DNA of 64,000 nucleotides from Oscheius dolichura (taxonomy: Eukaryota; Nematoda; Chromadorea; Rhabditida; Rhabditidae): positions 4,526,001 to 4,590,000 of the forward strand of contig OW051492.1 of NCBI GenBank assembly GCA_932521035.1. The letters are read 5' to 3'. The position numbers and the translations under genes are program-made. The notes beneath the pieces are model-generated. The model did not search any database. It saw only the letters and a program-made list of their open reading frames with translations, and was not told where the DNA came from. Below are positions 1 to 10,733 of the stretch, piece after piece (position 1 is the stretch's first letter; each line of letters opens with the position of its first letter).

Positions 1-171
1 CCATCTCTCCCGATGGTATAGGGTAGCTGTGGAAGTGCTGCATACTGCCCGGAGCGTATGTATGTATCGACAGGATTTACTCCAGAAGCAAAAACTCGGA
101 CTAGAATCTAAATAACACTTTTTATCGGGAATTATATTCGTGGAAAACCTGCCCAGCCTTTTCTAATTTTG

Positions 172-399
172 GAATGTCTTGACTGCGTAGAACATTTATG
201 CAGTCGTGTGCCCCGAATGACGCAACAACAGCAGCTTTCATCACTGCAATTTATACAGCAGCAAGAGATACTGATAAAAATCCAGATCAATGAATTCAGC
301 GAGCGCTCGCTTTTTGACCAGTATTTTTGCCCCGTGTACGACGAGCGACTGAAGCCGCACGCGAGTGCTGAAAGACAAAATGAAGAAGGAAATCGATGA
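172..399 (+). CDS. Possible C-terminal or small coding exon, unidentified
   Basis: An open stretch ends at a TGA at 397-399. It is Gln-rich at first (MTQQQQLSSLQF from the ATG near 217) and then reads INEFSERSLFDQYFCPVYDERLK, split by me here only for description. All three plus frames are closed by stops near 105-115, so if it is a last exon its acceptor must lie between there and about 217; CCCAG near 154 is a weak candidate. I recognise no family. The UBE2V-like gene begins 240 bases downstream on the same strand, so this could be the 3' end of an upstream operon member or a small independent ORF. It may equally be non-coding. Confidence 0.2.
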   Translation, partial: ECLDCVEHLCSRVPRMTQQQQLSSLQFIQQQEILIKIQINEFSERSLFDQYFCPVYDERLKPHASAERQNEEGNR

Positions 400-641
400 T
401 TTATTTGAAACCGATGTGTTATTCATTCCATCCTTTTCTCTTGTTGAATACTATTTCTTCCCAGTTATCAACACTCAATTTTTTCTCCTTGACCATGCCT
501 GTTTTTATCACTTTATGAGGAACAACAGAAGCGAGCGATTTCAGAAATGTTAATGCCTTTATTTCTAGCCTTGGCTGTTCTCCATATAATCTATTTTGTT
601 TCAGCTTAGTCGTACACTCTTTTAGTTATAAAGAGTCAACT

Positions 642-1180
642 ATGGGTATGTCTTTCTAGTTTTCTCTGCCATCTGCTTTTTTTTCAGTCGATGTACCCAG
701 AAATTTTCGACTATTGGAGGAGCTTGAAGATGGGCAGAAAGGAAAAGGTGACGGAAACATTTCATGGGGTTTGGAAGACGACTCTGATATGACTCTCACT
801 CGATGGACGGGAACTATTATTGGACCTCCTCGGGTACTATACATGTAATTTTTTAAATCTCATCTTTTAGACACCATTCGAATCTCGCATTTACAATTTA
901 CGTATTGAATGTGGTCCTAATTATCCCAAGGAGGCTCCTACTGTGCGTTTCACTACAAAAATTCATATGAATGGGGTCAACCAAAGTAACGGAGTCGTGA
1001 GTGTTTTGTTCGATTTATACCATTAAAGAAATACAGATAGACAAACGTAATTTAAACACGCTTCGTGGATGGAATGCGAACTATATGATAAAGTCTGTTT
1101 TGGAAGACATTCGGAAGAATATGATGACTGCTAAGGAGAATATGAAATTACCTCAGCCGTCGGAAGGAGCCACTTTCTAA
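642..1180 (+). CDS. UBE2V: Ubiquitin-conjugating enzyme E2 variant (UBE2V/Mms2-like)
   Basis: Four exons (642-645, 688-833, 871-996, 1037-1180) join without frame break to a protein of 139 residues, the usual length for UBE2V1/2. It carries the family signatures: [17 protein letters not shown] at the N-terminus, [29 protein letters not shown], the [11 protein letters not shown] segment where a true E2 would have its active-site cysteine region, and the tail [12 protein letters not shown]. No catalytic Cys is present at the expected place, as is normal for variants. In other animals UEVs pair with UBC13 to build Lys63-linked ubiquitin chains in DNA damage tolerance and signalling. The first coding exon is only four bases (ATG plus G). 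An acceptor-like TTTTAG ends at 625, 16 bases before the ATG. Confidence 0.93.
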
Positions 1181-1460
1181 TGGTGACGAATACTAAATTC
1201 TTATTTTATTTTCGATTATTTTAGCCCAAGTTCCACTGTTTCTTCTTCTGTTTTATTCTTGTTGGAAATCTGAAGTGACTTTTTCATACCCACAGTTGAG
1301 TAGAGCTATCCGCAAATTAGCCTTTTCATCAAGAGTGTACCGGTTTTACAAAATTTGTCGTTATCTTCAGTTGCTATAAATATTTTGATAACTTTTTGTT
1401 TTCTATAGAGCTAGGTTACGATCCTAACGTCTTCTCCATTAAAAAAAATTTCGTTCTAGT

Positions 1461-4400
1461 ATGATTCAGATGGCTGTTGAGCCAATGCCGTCAACTAGTA
1501 GTTACACCGGACAATTTGGTATGAAATACCAATACTATATCGATGTTTTCTACTTCAGAATCTACACTAGTTTTGTATAAAAGTCTTCTTAATGGTCCTT
1601 TTCCTCATTTAGCGGTCAAATTAGAACAGGAGATAAATTCGTCAGAGGTGGGTATTCAGCGTTATTTCCATGTAACCATCATTTAGATTATCCCTAAGCG
1701 CACAGACTTCGACGGCAATGAGCATCGACAGACGCTCAGAGAATATGTACTCAAATTTTGTATTGTTTGTTATAAACAGTTTCCAGCTGAAAAACCGATC
1801 CTTAGTAGCTGTCTCTTCTATTCAAATACTACTGGAAGATACAAAACGAGCAAACCCCATTGGTCAAAGTAATCATCGTTTTTATAATACTATATTTTCT
1901 AGATCTTGAATCGCTAAGAATATCACGGTTTCCTTCAAATGCACATTTGCCCTCAAAGAAAACATCTAGTCATGCCAGGTAAATTAAAATTATGGATTTA
2001 AGACTGCCGTTCCAGATTACTAAGTGCACGTTCGCTGGGATCAGTGATTCCAGAAAAACGTTTTCATGACCTGAACATGATAGAGCATTCTTTGAACTAC
2101 CAATATCGCATAACAGGCCATATAGATAAAACATATAATGTTAGGTTTGATAAAACTGGTCGGTATATCGTAACGGTATGCTCTCCCTTAGCTCTGGGTA
2201 GCTTATTATAGGCCTCGGATGATGCCATAATGAAAGTATGGGATCTTAATTCAGCTATGCTTCGTTATTCATTTCGTGGTCATCCATCATTAATTTCCGA
2301 TATGGATATTTCGTTTTGCAACCAATTTGTAGCGTCTGTTGGGCATGATAAAGTTATCAGGTAATACACATCTATAATATATATGACATAATATAGAATT
2401 TGGTCCTTTCAAACTGGTGCTCAAGTAGAGGTTTGTCGGCATCACACAAATTATATCGCCAGTATCTCATTTTTACCGATGGTCTACGGTACCAAAAGAT
2501 GGCTTGTTTCTTTCGGAAACGATTGCAACGTCATATTTTACGAGTTTGATGAGCAAAGAAAAGTGTTCAAGCATGTTTTCTTCGTAAATATATACATTTA
2601 ATTTTTAGTGACCGTGCTGTTATTTTTAACGTTCGAACGGCTCCTGGCTTGAAGGTTCTTTCGGGTACTCACAGTCCATGTGGAAACTGGGTTGCTGCGG
2701 GTGATTCACACGGTTATGTTCATCTGTTCCGTTTTCAAGAAAACTATGTAGTTGATCTGGATTTTAAAGCAATTCCCGTATGTTCTAATATCATTCACAT
2801 TGTATGCAAACGTTTTTTCAGGTACAAGAAAAGCTTGATACTCTAGAGTGGTCGAATACAGGTTTATCATTTGTGGCCAGTAGTTCTAGATATCATGCTG
2901 GGCGTATTTGGCGATATATTAACAACATGTGGCGTTATTTGGAGTTTGCTCCCAAATTGTTTTTGTATTCCTTTGCCAGTATAATGTTTTTTTCAGGCCA
3001 GACGATTCTATAATGGGAATTTTTCATTCTGCCAAACTGAAATATGGAATCTGTATGGCTATTTGGAGTCTAGACGACTCAAAAATTATTGTTTCGGGTA
3101 CAGACTTTAAAAGTAAGTATTAATCTAATTTGAGCTGTGCGATTTATTATGCCTTTTACATTACATTTTCAGTACGGATTTTTGATTCATACACAGCTGA
3201 AGAAACATTTTGCTTAAGCGGACACAAAGCAGAAGCTTTTCATTTAAAATGTCATCCGGTCCATGTTAATGTTGCAGTATCCTCAGCACATGATGGTTTT
3301 GTCATTGTGAGTTTGTCTGTAATTGTTTTCATGAAAAGAAATTTTAAGGTTTGGGATATTGAAAAAGGCAAAGTTATAAAAAAATTCATAAACGAAGCTA
3401 GTGACGATGATGGAGATGTTATTTCATCGGCTATTCTTGATTGTTCTTTTTCACCAGACGGCACTGTATTAGCCGTAGTAGACGATTTGGGTAGACTGAC
3501 AGTCTATGGTTATGGAGGCAGCGACGGGTACAAAACACCAAAAGAACAATTTTTCTCCAGTGATTATGAGTGAGTTCAGTTTTTAAAAAAATATTAACTT
3601 CTTCATTTTCGACTCATTGAGATTGATGATCATGAATTTCCGATGGATTCAAGTACCGGTCTCGCTCCACATCTTAACAATCCTCCATGGCTTGTTGACA
3701 TCCAACGTATTCCGTACGAAGAAAAATGGCAAAAGAAAGTGCCTGGTCGTGAGGTTTGTTTTACCGTAGACATTAAATTTGCGTATAGACTGACAGTAAC
3801 AATATTATATGTCCATGGTTAACTAGGGATGTAGCTCCAAAGTTGGATGAAGGAATATTAAACGTGTGGACAGATGTAAGATTTGTTTTATGCGTTTCTA
3901 TAATATCCATAGGCCCAAAAGTTCTTCCCTCTGGAAAATGAAATGCATCTGGATAGCAATGATGGTAGACTAAAAGCGTATAAAGTTCCGGGAACGGAGG
4001 AGCCTGCTCCGGTCAAAACCACAGCATCGACAAGAAGAAGAGCACCTATCCCCACCGTAGAGCAAGTATTGCAAGAGCAGCAACAACGTTATATGCAAGA
4101 TAACTTAATGGGCTATCGTAGTGAGGATGACGAAGATTATCAAAAGTAACCTAGCCGTTATCATATCAGTTTTTTTTAGCGATACCGCATCTGAAAGAGG
4201 GAATGAAGGGAATGTTACCAGCTGCGAATCGGATACAAGTGACGAATCCTATGAAGGAGAAAGAATGAATATGGGAGAATCACAAGTAAGTTGTTTCAAT
4301 GGCAGGGGTGTACAAAGTCTATAAGAAGTAATGTAGTAGTCCTTTATGTATGAACAGTATATATAGCCACAAATAATAAAACATATTCCAGGAAGAGCAA

Positions 4401-7230
4401 CGGACTGTCACAACTTCATCTGGACGCCGAGTACGCTCTAGAAATCCTAATTTCAATACCTCTCCTACACGGCCACCAAGAAGAACAAGAAGAAATCACG
4501 CTGATGCACAAGATGATGCTATTGAATGTGACGAAGATACCAGAGATGGCCCTATGACGGAAGAAGAGCCAAGCGCATCGATAGAACAAAAAAAAGTTAC
4601 GAAAGAAAGGAAAAAGAAGGGATTAAACCGTACGTTGAAATGGGGAAACGTTTCATTTATATTTTTAGCGGAGTTGGCTACTTTTCCTTATAGTATGCAA
4701 ATAGTGAAACCTACTCGATTTCCTTACGTGGCTCAGTTAGGCGACAAGGTCGTATATTGCAAACAAGGGCATTTAACCTACCTCGCTCGAGTAGAGCAAC
4801 TTAACCTGTACCCTATTTCTACTAAAATGAGACCACAGTACGGATAAAGAACTAAGCCAATAACCCATTTTGTAGGCCTGAGTTGAAGGCAGAAGAGTTT
4901 TGTATTGTGGATGAAGTAAAATATACGAGAAAACCATACCGGCTTACCTGTCTTCGCCTAGCACAACTCACTAGACATAATGAAAGGAGTGGTTACACAT
5001 TCAACGTCAAGTAAAACACTGCACCATCTTTACTAACATTTCCTTTAGATATCACGATCTACAGGACAGTCCTGATTTTATAATTCTTAGGCAACAGTAT
5101 GACTCAGCCACGACAAATGCCCTTCAAGAGGGAAACGAAATGGAGGCTATATTAGATGGATTGTGGTGGACGGGAACAGTTACAAAGAAGCAGGCTGTGA
5201 GTGAAGAATTTCCAAAGTGAGCTTAAATTTTTTTAACCATTAAAGTAAAGTTTTAGTTCTCATTGGAACTGTCTAGCCGTGCGGTGGGATAACGGGGACG
5301 AGGATTCAATGTCTCCATGGGATTGTCAGCCGAAAACAGCTGGAAGAAAGTCAGGATCACCAGCTACTGCGGAAGACGAGATTCAGCTAGGGACTTATAT
5401 TCCAATTGAAGACGACTGGCCAGGCAATGAGAGACCTCAAGGAAATATGGAGGTACTCAAATAGATAATAATTCCCATATATTTAATGTTATTCAGACTC
5501 ACTGTGAACGCCTATATGTGGCTCTAAACAATTTAAGCTGTGTTGAAACAGTGGTTGCCTTTGCCTATCCCGTAAATCTTTCCGATTTTCCCACTTACGC
5601 TCTTTCCGTCGATTACTGTGTTGACCTACAAACTATTGCAGAACGGCTCAAAAATCATTTCTATAGGTTTGTTGTAGATACAATTATCGTTGAAATTTCT
5701 ATTTTTTAGAAGTATGAAGGCCGTTCAGCATGACATCCGACATATTGCTGTTGCAGCTGAACAGTTCAATGAACCCAGTAGTGTGATCGTTAGAAACTCC
5801 CGTCGATTGGTGGAGGCCTTGCTTCGTTTTTCAGCAGATACTTATGTTGACCCCGTGGATATCGTCAAGTTTTATGATTCGATGTTTGACCTTCCCGATG
5901 AGGAAATTGTTGAATATAGGCAGAGGGACATTCGAAGGGGTAAACATGTCGTAGAAGAAAAATGTAATTAGTTTCAGAGCTAGAGGCAGAAATTGTTCAA
6001 ATGGCTTCTTCTAGCCAAGCGGCCGCTCCAGTTGAAGCCGGATGGATCAAAGACGCTCGCAGTAAACTGCAAACTGCTTTTAATCAGGCGTGTGCAAAGC
6101 CGTTCTTCGATAAAGACGAGGCTGGAAATCATGTGTGTTTAATACATAGACACATTAAACCAATTTTTAGGCTGTCTGTGTGGCGTTAGCAGAGACGGGT
6201 GATTTGAAGTCTGTTCTGAATGAGCTTCATTTATTCTCACACCCAAGCGGAGTCATTAAAAAGATTGCCACTATTTTAGACGGCTGCAGAGAAGCTATAG
6301 ATGACCCGCGATCAAGAGTATGTTCATTCCTGCCCAAAGGTTAAAATGTAATTCAGCTGAATCATAGTGTTGACCAAGTTATGAAATTAGTAGAACAGAA
6401 AATGAAATCCGTAGTTGAAGAGTTCAACCGTATTTCTGAAGTTCTTGGTGTGAATGTTAGGAGTTTGAGGAAGAGGACAAAAAGAAGTAATGCGTATCAA
6501 ACAAGAAGTCATGTGGCTGATAGTTCTGGTAGCGGAAGAGCCGCTCCGGAGCCTGGATCCTATGATCAGCTCGCCTCGGGAAGGATAACTACACAAAACG
6601 AAGATGGAAGTAACAGGCCTTTAAGAGGTAGCGAGAATTCATCTAAAAATGGGAAAAACGGATTCAGCATCCCGAAGGCATCGAGTAAATTTTAGTGAAG
6701 AAGTGTCTAGGGAAGCTACAGTTGAAAGGGAGCCTGCTAGAGGTTAAAAATAATTATGACGATAAGCATTAAGATTCTTTCAGCTTCACAGCGCAGATCT
6801 ACTCGTAGCTCGGGAGAATCTCAGCAAGGGCCATCAAAGGAAGTGGAGGACTCGGAGGGCAGTGAATACATGGAAGCACAGGCCTCATCAAGCATGCCAT
6901 CACGAAGAAAACAACAGCGCTTCAAAGAGGAACTTGAAGAAGAACTCAGGGAGTTGCAAGAAGACGCAGAAGAAAGACTAGAAACCAAACGGATCACTAG
7001 AAACAAAAAGAGGAAGCGATATTCCACTGAAAGCGATGAAGGTAGAAGGCCCCATATATCTGGGAATGTATAAACATTTCTCAGATTGTTTCTCCAATGA
7101 TTCTGCCCGGTCTTCGCAGCGCCCTACTCGACGCTCAACTCGGTTGAAGCGTGACGACAGCGATGATGACGATGATAAAATAAACGTCAGCCAATATGGA
7201 AGGATTCGTCGCTCTCGACGTTTGGATTAG
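1461..7230 (+). CDS. BRWD/PHIP-like WD40-repeat, Tudor-chromo-like and bromodomain protein
   Basis: Many exons separated by introns of about 36-45 nt. Domains in order: an N-terminal BRWD region (1461-2030); WD40 repeats from about 2030 to 3560 (GHIDKTYNVRFDKTGRYI, ASDDAIMKVWDLNS, GHPSLISDMDIS); a linker to 4660; the region that in BRWD/PHIP forms a cryptic Tudor/chromo-like fold (FPYVAQLGDKVVYCKQGH near 4720, VRWDNGDEDSMSPWD near 5280); a bromodomain at 5500-5920 with FNEPSSVIVRNSR holding the acetyl-lysine Asn; a second, degenerate bromodomain-like segment 6000-6440; and a charged low-complexity tail to 7230. Vertebrate BRWD/PHIP proteins are chromatin readers and DCAF-type substrate receptors. 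TTCTAG ends two bases before the ATG. The choice between BRWD1/2/3 orthologues cannot be made here. Confidence 0.9.
2571..2608 (+). other. Probable GC-AG intron in the BRWD-like gene
   Basis: The reading frame on both sides (VFN then DRAVIFNVRTA) is restored only if the intron starts with GC at 2571 and ends with TTTTTAG at 2608. The nearby GT alternatives (2577 and 2584 approximately) lead directly to a TGA. The length, 38 nt, is typical for this gene. Confidence 0.6.
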
Positions 7231-7585
7231 TATATACCCCTTTTGTAAAAATCTTTTGTCATTTATTTTTTAGCAATATTATTGCACCGTTTTATCTTTG
7301 ATTGTTTTAATCTCACCCTAACCTATATAACGATCTCCTAACAATATAAAACTTCATTATCCATAATCTCCATCCAGGTTTTAACTGATCAGTGTTTTGC
7401 GGGTTGTTTTGGAGTCATATAATAAAGTTTGTGCAAAAGACCTAATGTATTTGAAAGGAGACCGTCAAACTCGGTGTTATACAACAACAAATGCTGACTC
7501 GATTTATTTTTATTTTTACACGTGCTGCAAATATTCATTTTCTTCTGTTCCACCCGTTTCATTTATTCCTTCTTTATTCAGGAAC

Positions 7586-9221
7586 ATGATCTCACGAGGT
7601 ATATTGGCGGAGTTTCCAAGCACAATTCGCATGTCCTCCAAAAGAAGGATTTTGTCAGCAGCATTCAACGTCGAAAACGTATCATTAACTTTTTATTTTC
7701 AGTCACTTTTTAGGAATGGTCGAGAAGACATCAAGAATTTAAAAAATTGAGTCTTGGAGGCGATTATGAATGGATAAGCGCTGTTCAGAAAAAGTTTATT
7801 GGCGGTGGTCTTGCAAGGTTCATTTTTCGTTTAGATGCTTTGCATCTACTAATTTCAGTGCAGTTGACGTTGATGCCGCAGTATGTATAGCCGAGCAGAA
7901 GGATCAAGTAAATGATGTTGTCGAACTTGTGTACAAGCTGCGGCATTCGGAAAATGCAGCTGATATGTTACCTTCTACGGAATATGCCCTTATTAGGTTG
8001 CTGTTGAAACATGAGCCAGATCTTATATTCAAGCTAGTAGAAGACCCTGTTAGCCATTTTATTTTTTGTAATAATTTCAGTTTTAGATCAATTATGGAAT
8101 ATTTATTAACGAACACTCTGCATGTTTAGCTCTAGACTATTTTATTAAGCGTGACAATATTCCAGGTAGTGTTAGCATTTTGAATTTCTTATTGTTTAGG
8201 TGCCGCTCGATTGGCTTCTTGGGTGATGCTTCAAGAAATGACGGATAATGAACTTCTTAATTTATTAGGTGAATTCCTTTTTATAAGCTTTTTTACATTC
8301 GTTCAGTTTTGTATACATGTGCAAAATGGGCAGAGCTGCCTTCAGATCAGCAGACCCTTCCGAAAGAGGAAAAAGATGATGAAACCAATGAGGAAGAGGT
8401 ATTACTAGCGTTTATCTTGCCCTATAATAAAATGCTTTAAGAGAACAGTAAAATTTCCCTATTTGAAAAACCCTCATTTTGACAGTCATTTTGATTTGGT
8501 TGAAGCCACGCACCTTATTGGAAAAACATTGCTTTGGGTATCTAGAGACTGTAAAACTCTTGACGAGGAGATGAGAAAGTCGCTCAGGCTATTGGGAGCA
8601 GTTCTTTATGGGAGGTATGCAACATTTAAATTAGTTTGTGTTTCTCTTTCAACTGTGGTATCAATATTTACTATTTCAGCATAGACCTTGCTGAAAAGCT
8701 AGTGTCTTCTTCTACTGATGGTGCTGTTGCTTCTTTACTAGTAAAGCGATTAACACCTGCCGAAGGTGCCGAAGTTCCTGCAGATCACCAACAATTAATT
8801 GATAAGCTGGCAACATGTAGAAAACAAGAGAAAGCGACTAGCGAACTACTTCTGGAAATGCTCAATAGCGTTAGTTGTTGCTTAAAATTTTGTAAGAAAA
8901 ATTTCAGCTTCGTGAAAATGAGGAAACAGGTATAATGACGAAGCAAATAAAGAAGTTTGATTTCTGGAATACGAGAAGGCACGAGTTAGTAAAAGCGCAG
9001 GCAGAAAAAGTACTTCTCAAGGTGAACTTTGCGTTTTTTTACAATATCTTTCGATTTAGATTCGTGCAGAGGAAATAGCAAAAGAAATGGTGGATTTGGA
9101 GAGACAGAATGAAAAATTATTTTTCTTTGAAAACCGTTTGAAATGGGAGAAGAAAGCAGCGGAAAATCGTGAAATAGATGAAGAATATGCTGCGGCCAAG
9201 AAAAGTACTGCATCAGTTTAG
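7586..9221 (+). CDS. MRPS27: Mitochondrial small-subunit ribosomal protein mS27 (PPR-type)
   Basis: The start ATG at 7586 follows TTTATTCAG (ends 7581) by four bases. The N-terminus MISRGILAEFPSTIRMSSKR is basic and lacks early acids, as a mitochondrial presequence should be, and continues RRILSAAFNVEN / EWSRRHQEFKKLS, which aligns with the LLSSAY...KWEARE start of vertebrate MRPS27. Further exons give YGIFINEHSACLALDYFIKR and GAARLASWVMLQEM (the PPR-like core), and a C-terminal coiled, basic region ending YAAAKKSTASV, like the AQKAAKASA tail of the human protein. Introns are about 35-45 nt. mS27 sits in the mitoribosomal small subunit. The gene follows BRWD by 355 bases and precedes BORCS8 by 151. 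Confidence 0.8.
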
Positions 9222-9372
9222 TTTGTTAATTTGTTGTTAGTGATATATTTTTCTCAGGCTTGTTGATTTTCATCCATAAATATTGTATTGATCAGATATG
9301 TGTTCAGCGGGATTGATTCGAATTCATTCCATATTTTGGAAAGTTGAACAGAATTTTATTGATTAATTCTAG

Positions 9373-9887
9373 ATGACAGACAAGGTAAACCATGCAAAAG
9401 TTAAAGAACTGGAAAGCCGATGTAGACTAGGTAGCTTTGATGTCTTCCATAATTGAGACACTTTTAGTGGCCGAGCGTGTTACAGACAGCGTGCGGATTC
9501 TAGACCACGACCCATCTTTGGCCATGTACAGGCTTCAAGGTATAAGTATATATGCCTATTTATCAAAATTTAGAACATGTCGGCCGTAGTCTTCCCGGTC
9601 TCGTACAACGAAAGATCCTTTTAACACAGCAGGCTAACGTTCAGTCCGGCGTAATGTTCGATCTTGAGAACGCCCTAAGGTTTGTCGTCCTTTTTCTTTA
9701 TTATTTGATTTTCAGCACAGTTGAGAATATGAAGACCTCTACTCTTGCATTGGACAATTGTATGGAAATGCTCCGTCTGTGCATTAAACTAGATATTGGC
9801 AGTGGTGGAAGGAAAAGTTCGGAAAATATTTTCAAAGGAAGGAGTAAGTCACTTCATGATGTTTCAAGAAAACCAAATATCAGCTGA
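9373..9887 (+). CDS. BORCS8: BLOC-1-related complex subunit 8 (BORCS8)
   Basis: Exons 9373-9430, 9468-9539, 9574-9679 and 9716-9887 sum to 408 bases, a 135-residue protein. It matches BORCS8 through VAERVTDSVRILDHDPSLAM, YRLQEHVGRSLPGLVQRK, the GVMFDLENALSTVENM helix and the CMEMLRLCIKL helix. The start codon directly follows an acceptor-like TTCTAG. BORC is an eight-subunit complex on lysosomes that recruits the GTPase ARL8 and, through it, kinesins. The C-terminal KSLHDVSRKPNIS extension is Ser/Lys rich and unlike the Pro-rich human tail. Its stop lies only 30 bases from the convergent stop of the FABP gene. Confidence 0.85.
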
Positions 9888-9917
9888 TGTATATATTTGT
9901 ATATAAATCATTTCAAT

Positions 9918-10405
9918 CTACTGCTTCTTATCTATTGCCTTTGCTACAACGCCGTCGCATTCGGCAGTAGTGTGCAGCTCATCGCCTTCGACCCAGCGAG
10001 TGATTAGCGAATCTTTATCGCCTTTCTGAAAAGCAAGCAGTCCTTTAAGATCTTGGTTTTTTTAACCTTGAAGGCTTTCTGGTTATGATAGAGCTTTCCA
10101 TTTTCAATGGTTATTGTAGACATAAATTTCCTGCCATCGGGTGTCGTTTCTTCAGACTCCTCTCCGACCTTGAATGTCCAAACGCCGTTTTTAACGGTTG
10201 AATAAAAGTAAAAAGTCCAGGTTCCGTCATCCTGAACGATATTTTCTTTCATCCAAATAAGAAAAAAAACATTTTTACGGAATTCAACAGAAGGAGTGGA
10301 GGCGGCTGCTAACTTACGCAGGACGAAGGAGACCCCGCTAGCCTTGAGGTATTCGTCGAAGTTATCCATTTTAATCTGTTTCCAAGTACCTTCAAAGGCT
10401 TCCAT
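9918..10405 (-). CDS. Fatty-acid-binding protein (FABP/iLBP family)
   Basis: Minus-strand exons 10405-10279, 10245-10067 and 10025-9918 give 414 bases, a 137-residue protein, the normal size of a cytosolic lipid-binding protein. Signatures: FEGTWKQIKMDNFDEYLKASGVSFVLRKLA at the start (quoted in family form F-x-G-x-W-K, helix-turn-helix with YLKASGV), then beta strands with DGTWTFYFYS, FKVGEESEETTPDGRK and ITRWVEGDELHTT. The usual Arg-x-Tyr near the C-terminus that holds the fatty acid carboxylate is replaced (DGVVAKAIDKKQ). It has no signal peptide, so it is not of the secreted nematode LBP type. TTTTAG sits five bases before the ATG on the minus strand. Confidence 0.85.
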
Positions 10406-10733
10406 TTTGCCTAAAAGTAAGTAGTAAAATAAATGAGAACGGTGAATAAAGACAAAGATAAAAGTGGTTCTTTTAGGCCATAAAGTCTCCCTTATCAGTT
10501 GTGATTCAACGTGTCCTCCTTCTGCTATACTCTGAACAAGACAGTCTTTGAAAGGTCTGAGAATGATCAAGAGAATGATTGGTGAGCGGAAGGCATAAAA
10601 CTGGCTGGGCGACGATGACTGGAACGAATACCCCTCTATCATACAGCCATTGTCTGAAACCGACAAGAGAATAAAAAAAACGGAAGGGAACTGTTGGAAA
10701 GCCTTTATTGACTTCGAATCGCCCGCTAACATT
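10406..10733. other. Gap between ABHD12-like and FABP genes (both minus)
   Basis: About 330 bases with no convincing coding exon. The minus strand is open upstream of the FABP start, but the sequence there has no family similarity and the acceptor-like TTTTAG lies at the FABP ATG. It probably holds the 3' UTR of the ABHD12-like gene and any intercistronic or promoter signal for FABP. Confidence 0.4.

Noticed and set aside
7397-7585. Upstream extension of mS27 beyond the ATG at 7586
   Set aside because: The frame stays open, but the sequence is low-complexity Phe/Tyr-rich and the pyrimidine tract plus TTTATTCAG right before the ATG marks it as untranslated DNA.
10004-10732. A 242-codon minus-strand ORF covering FABP and its upstream region
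   Set aside because: Only the FABP exons are family-like; the N-terminal half lies before a trans-splice-like TTTTAG and the ORF runs through two FABP introns, so it is not a longer protein.
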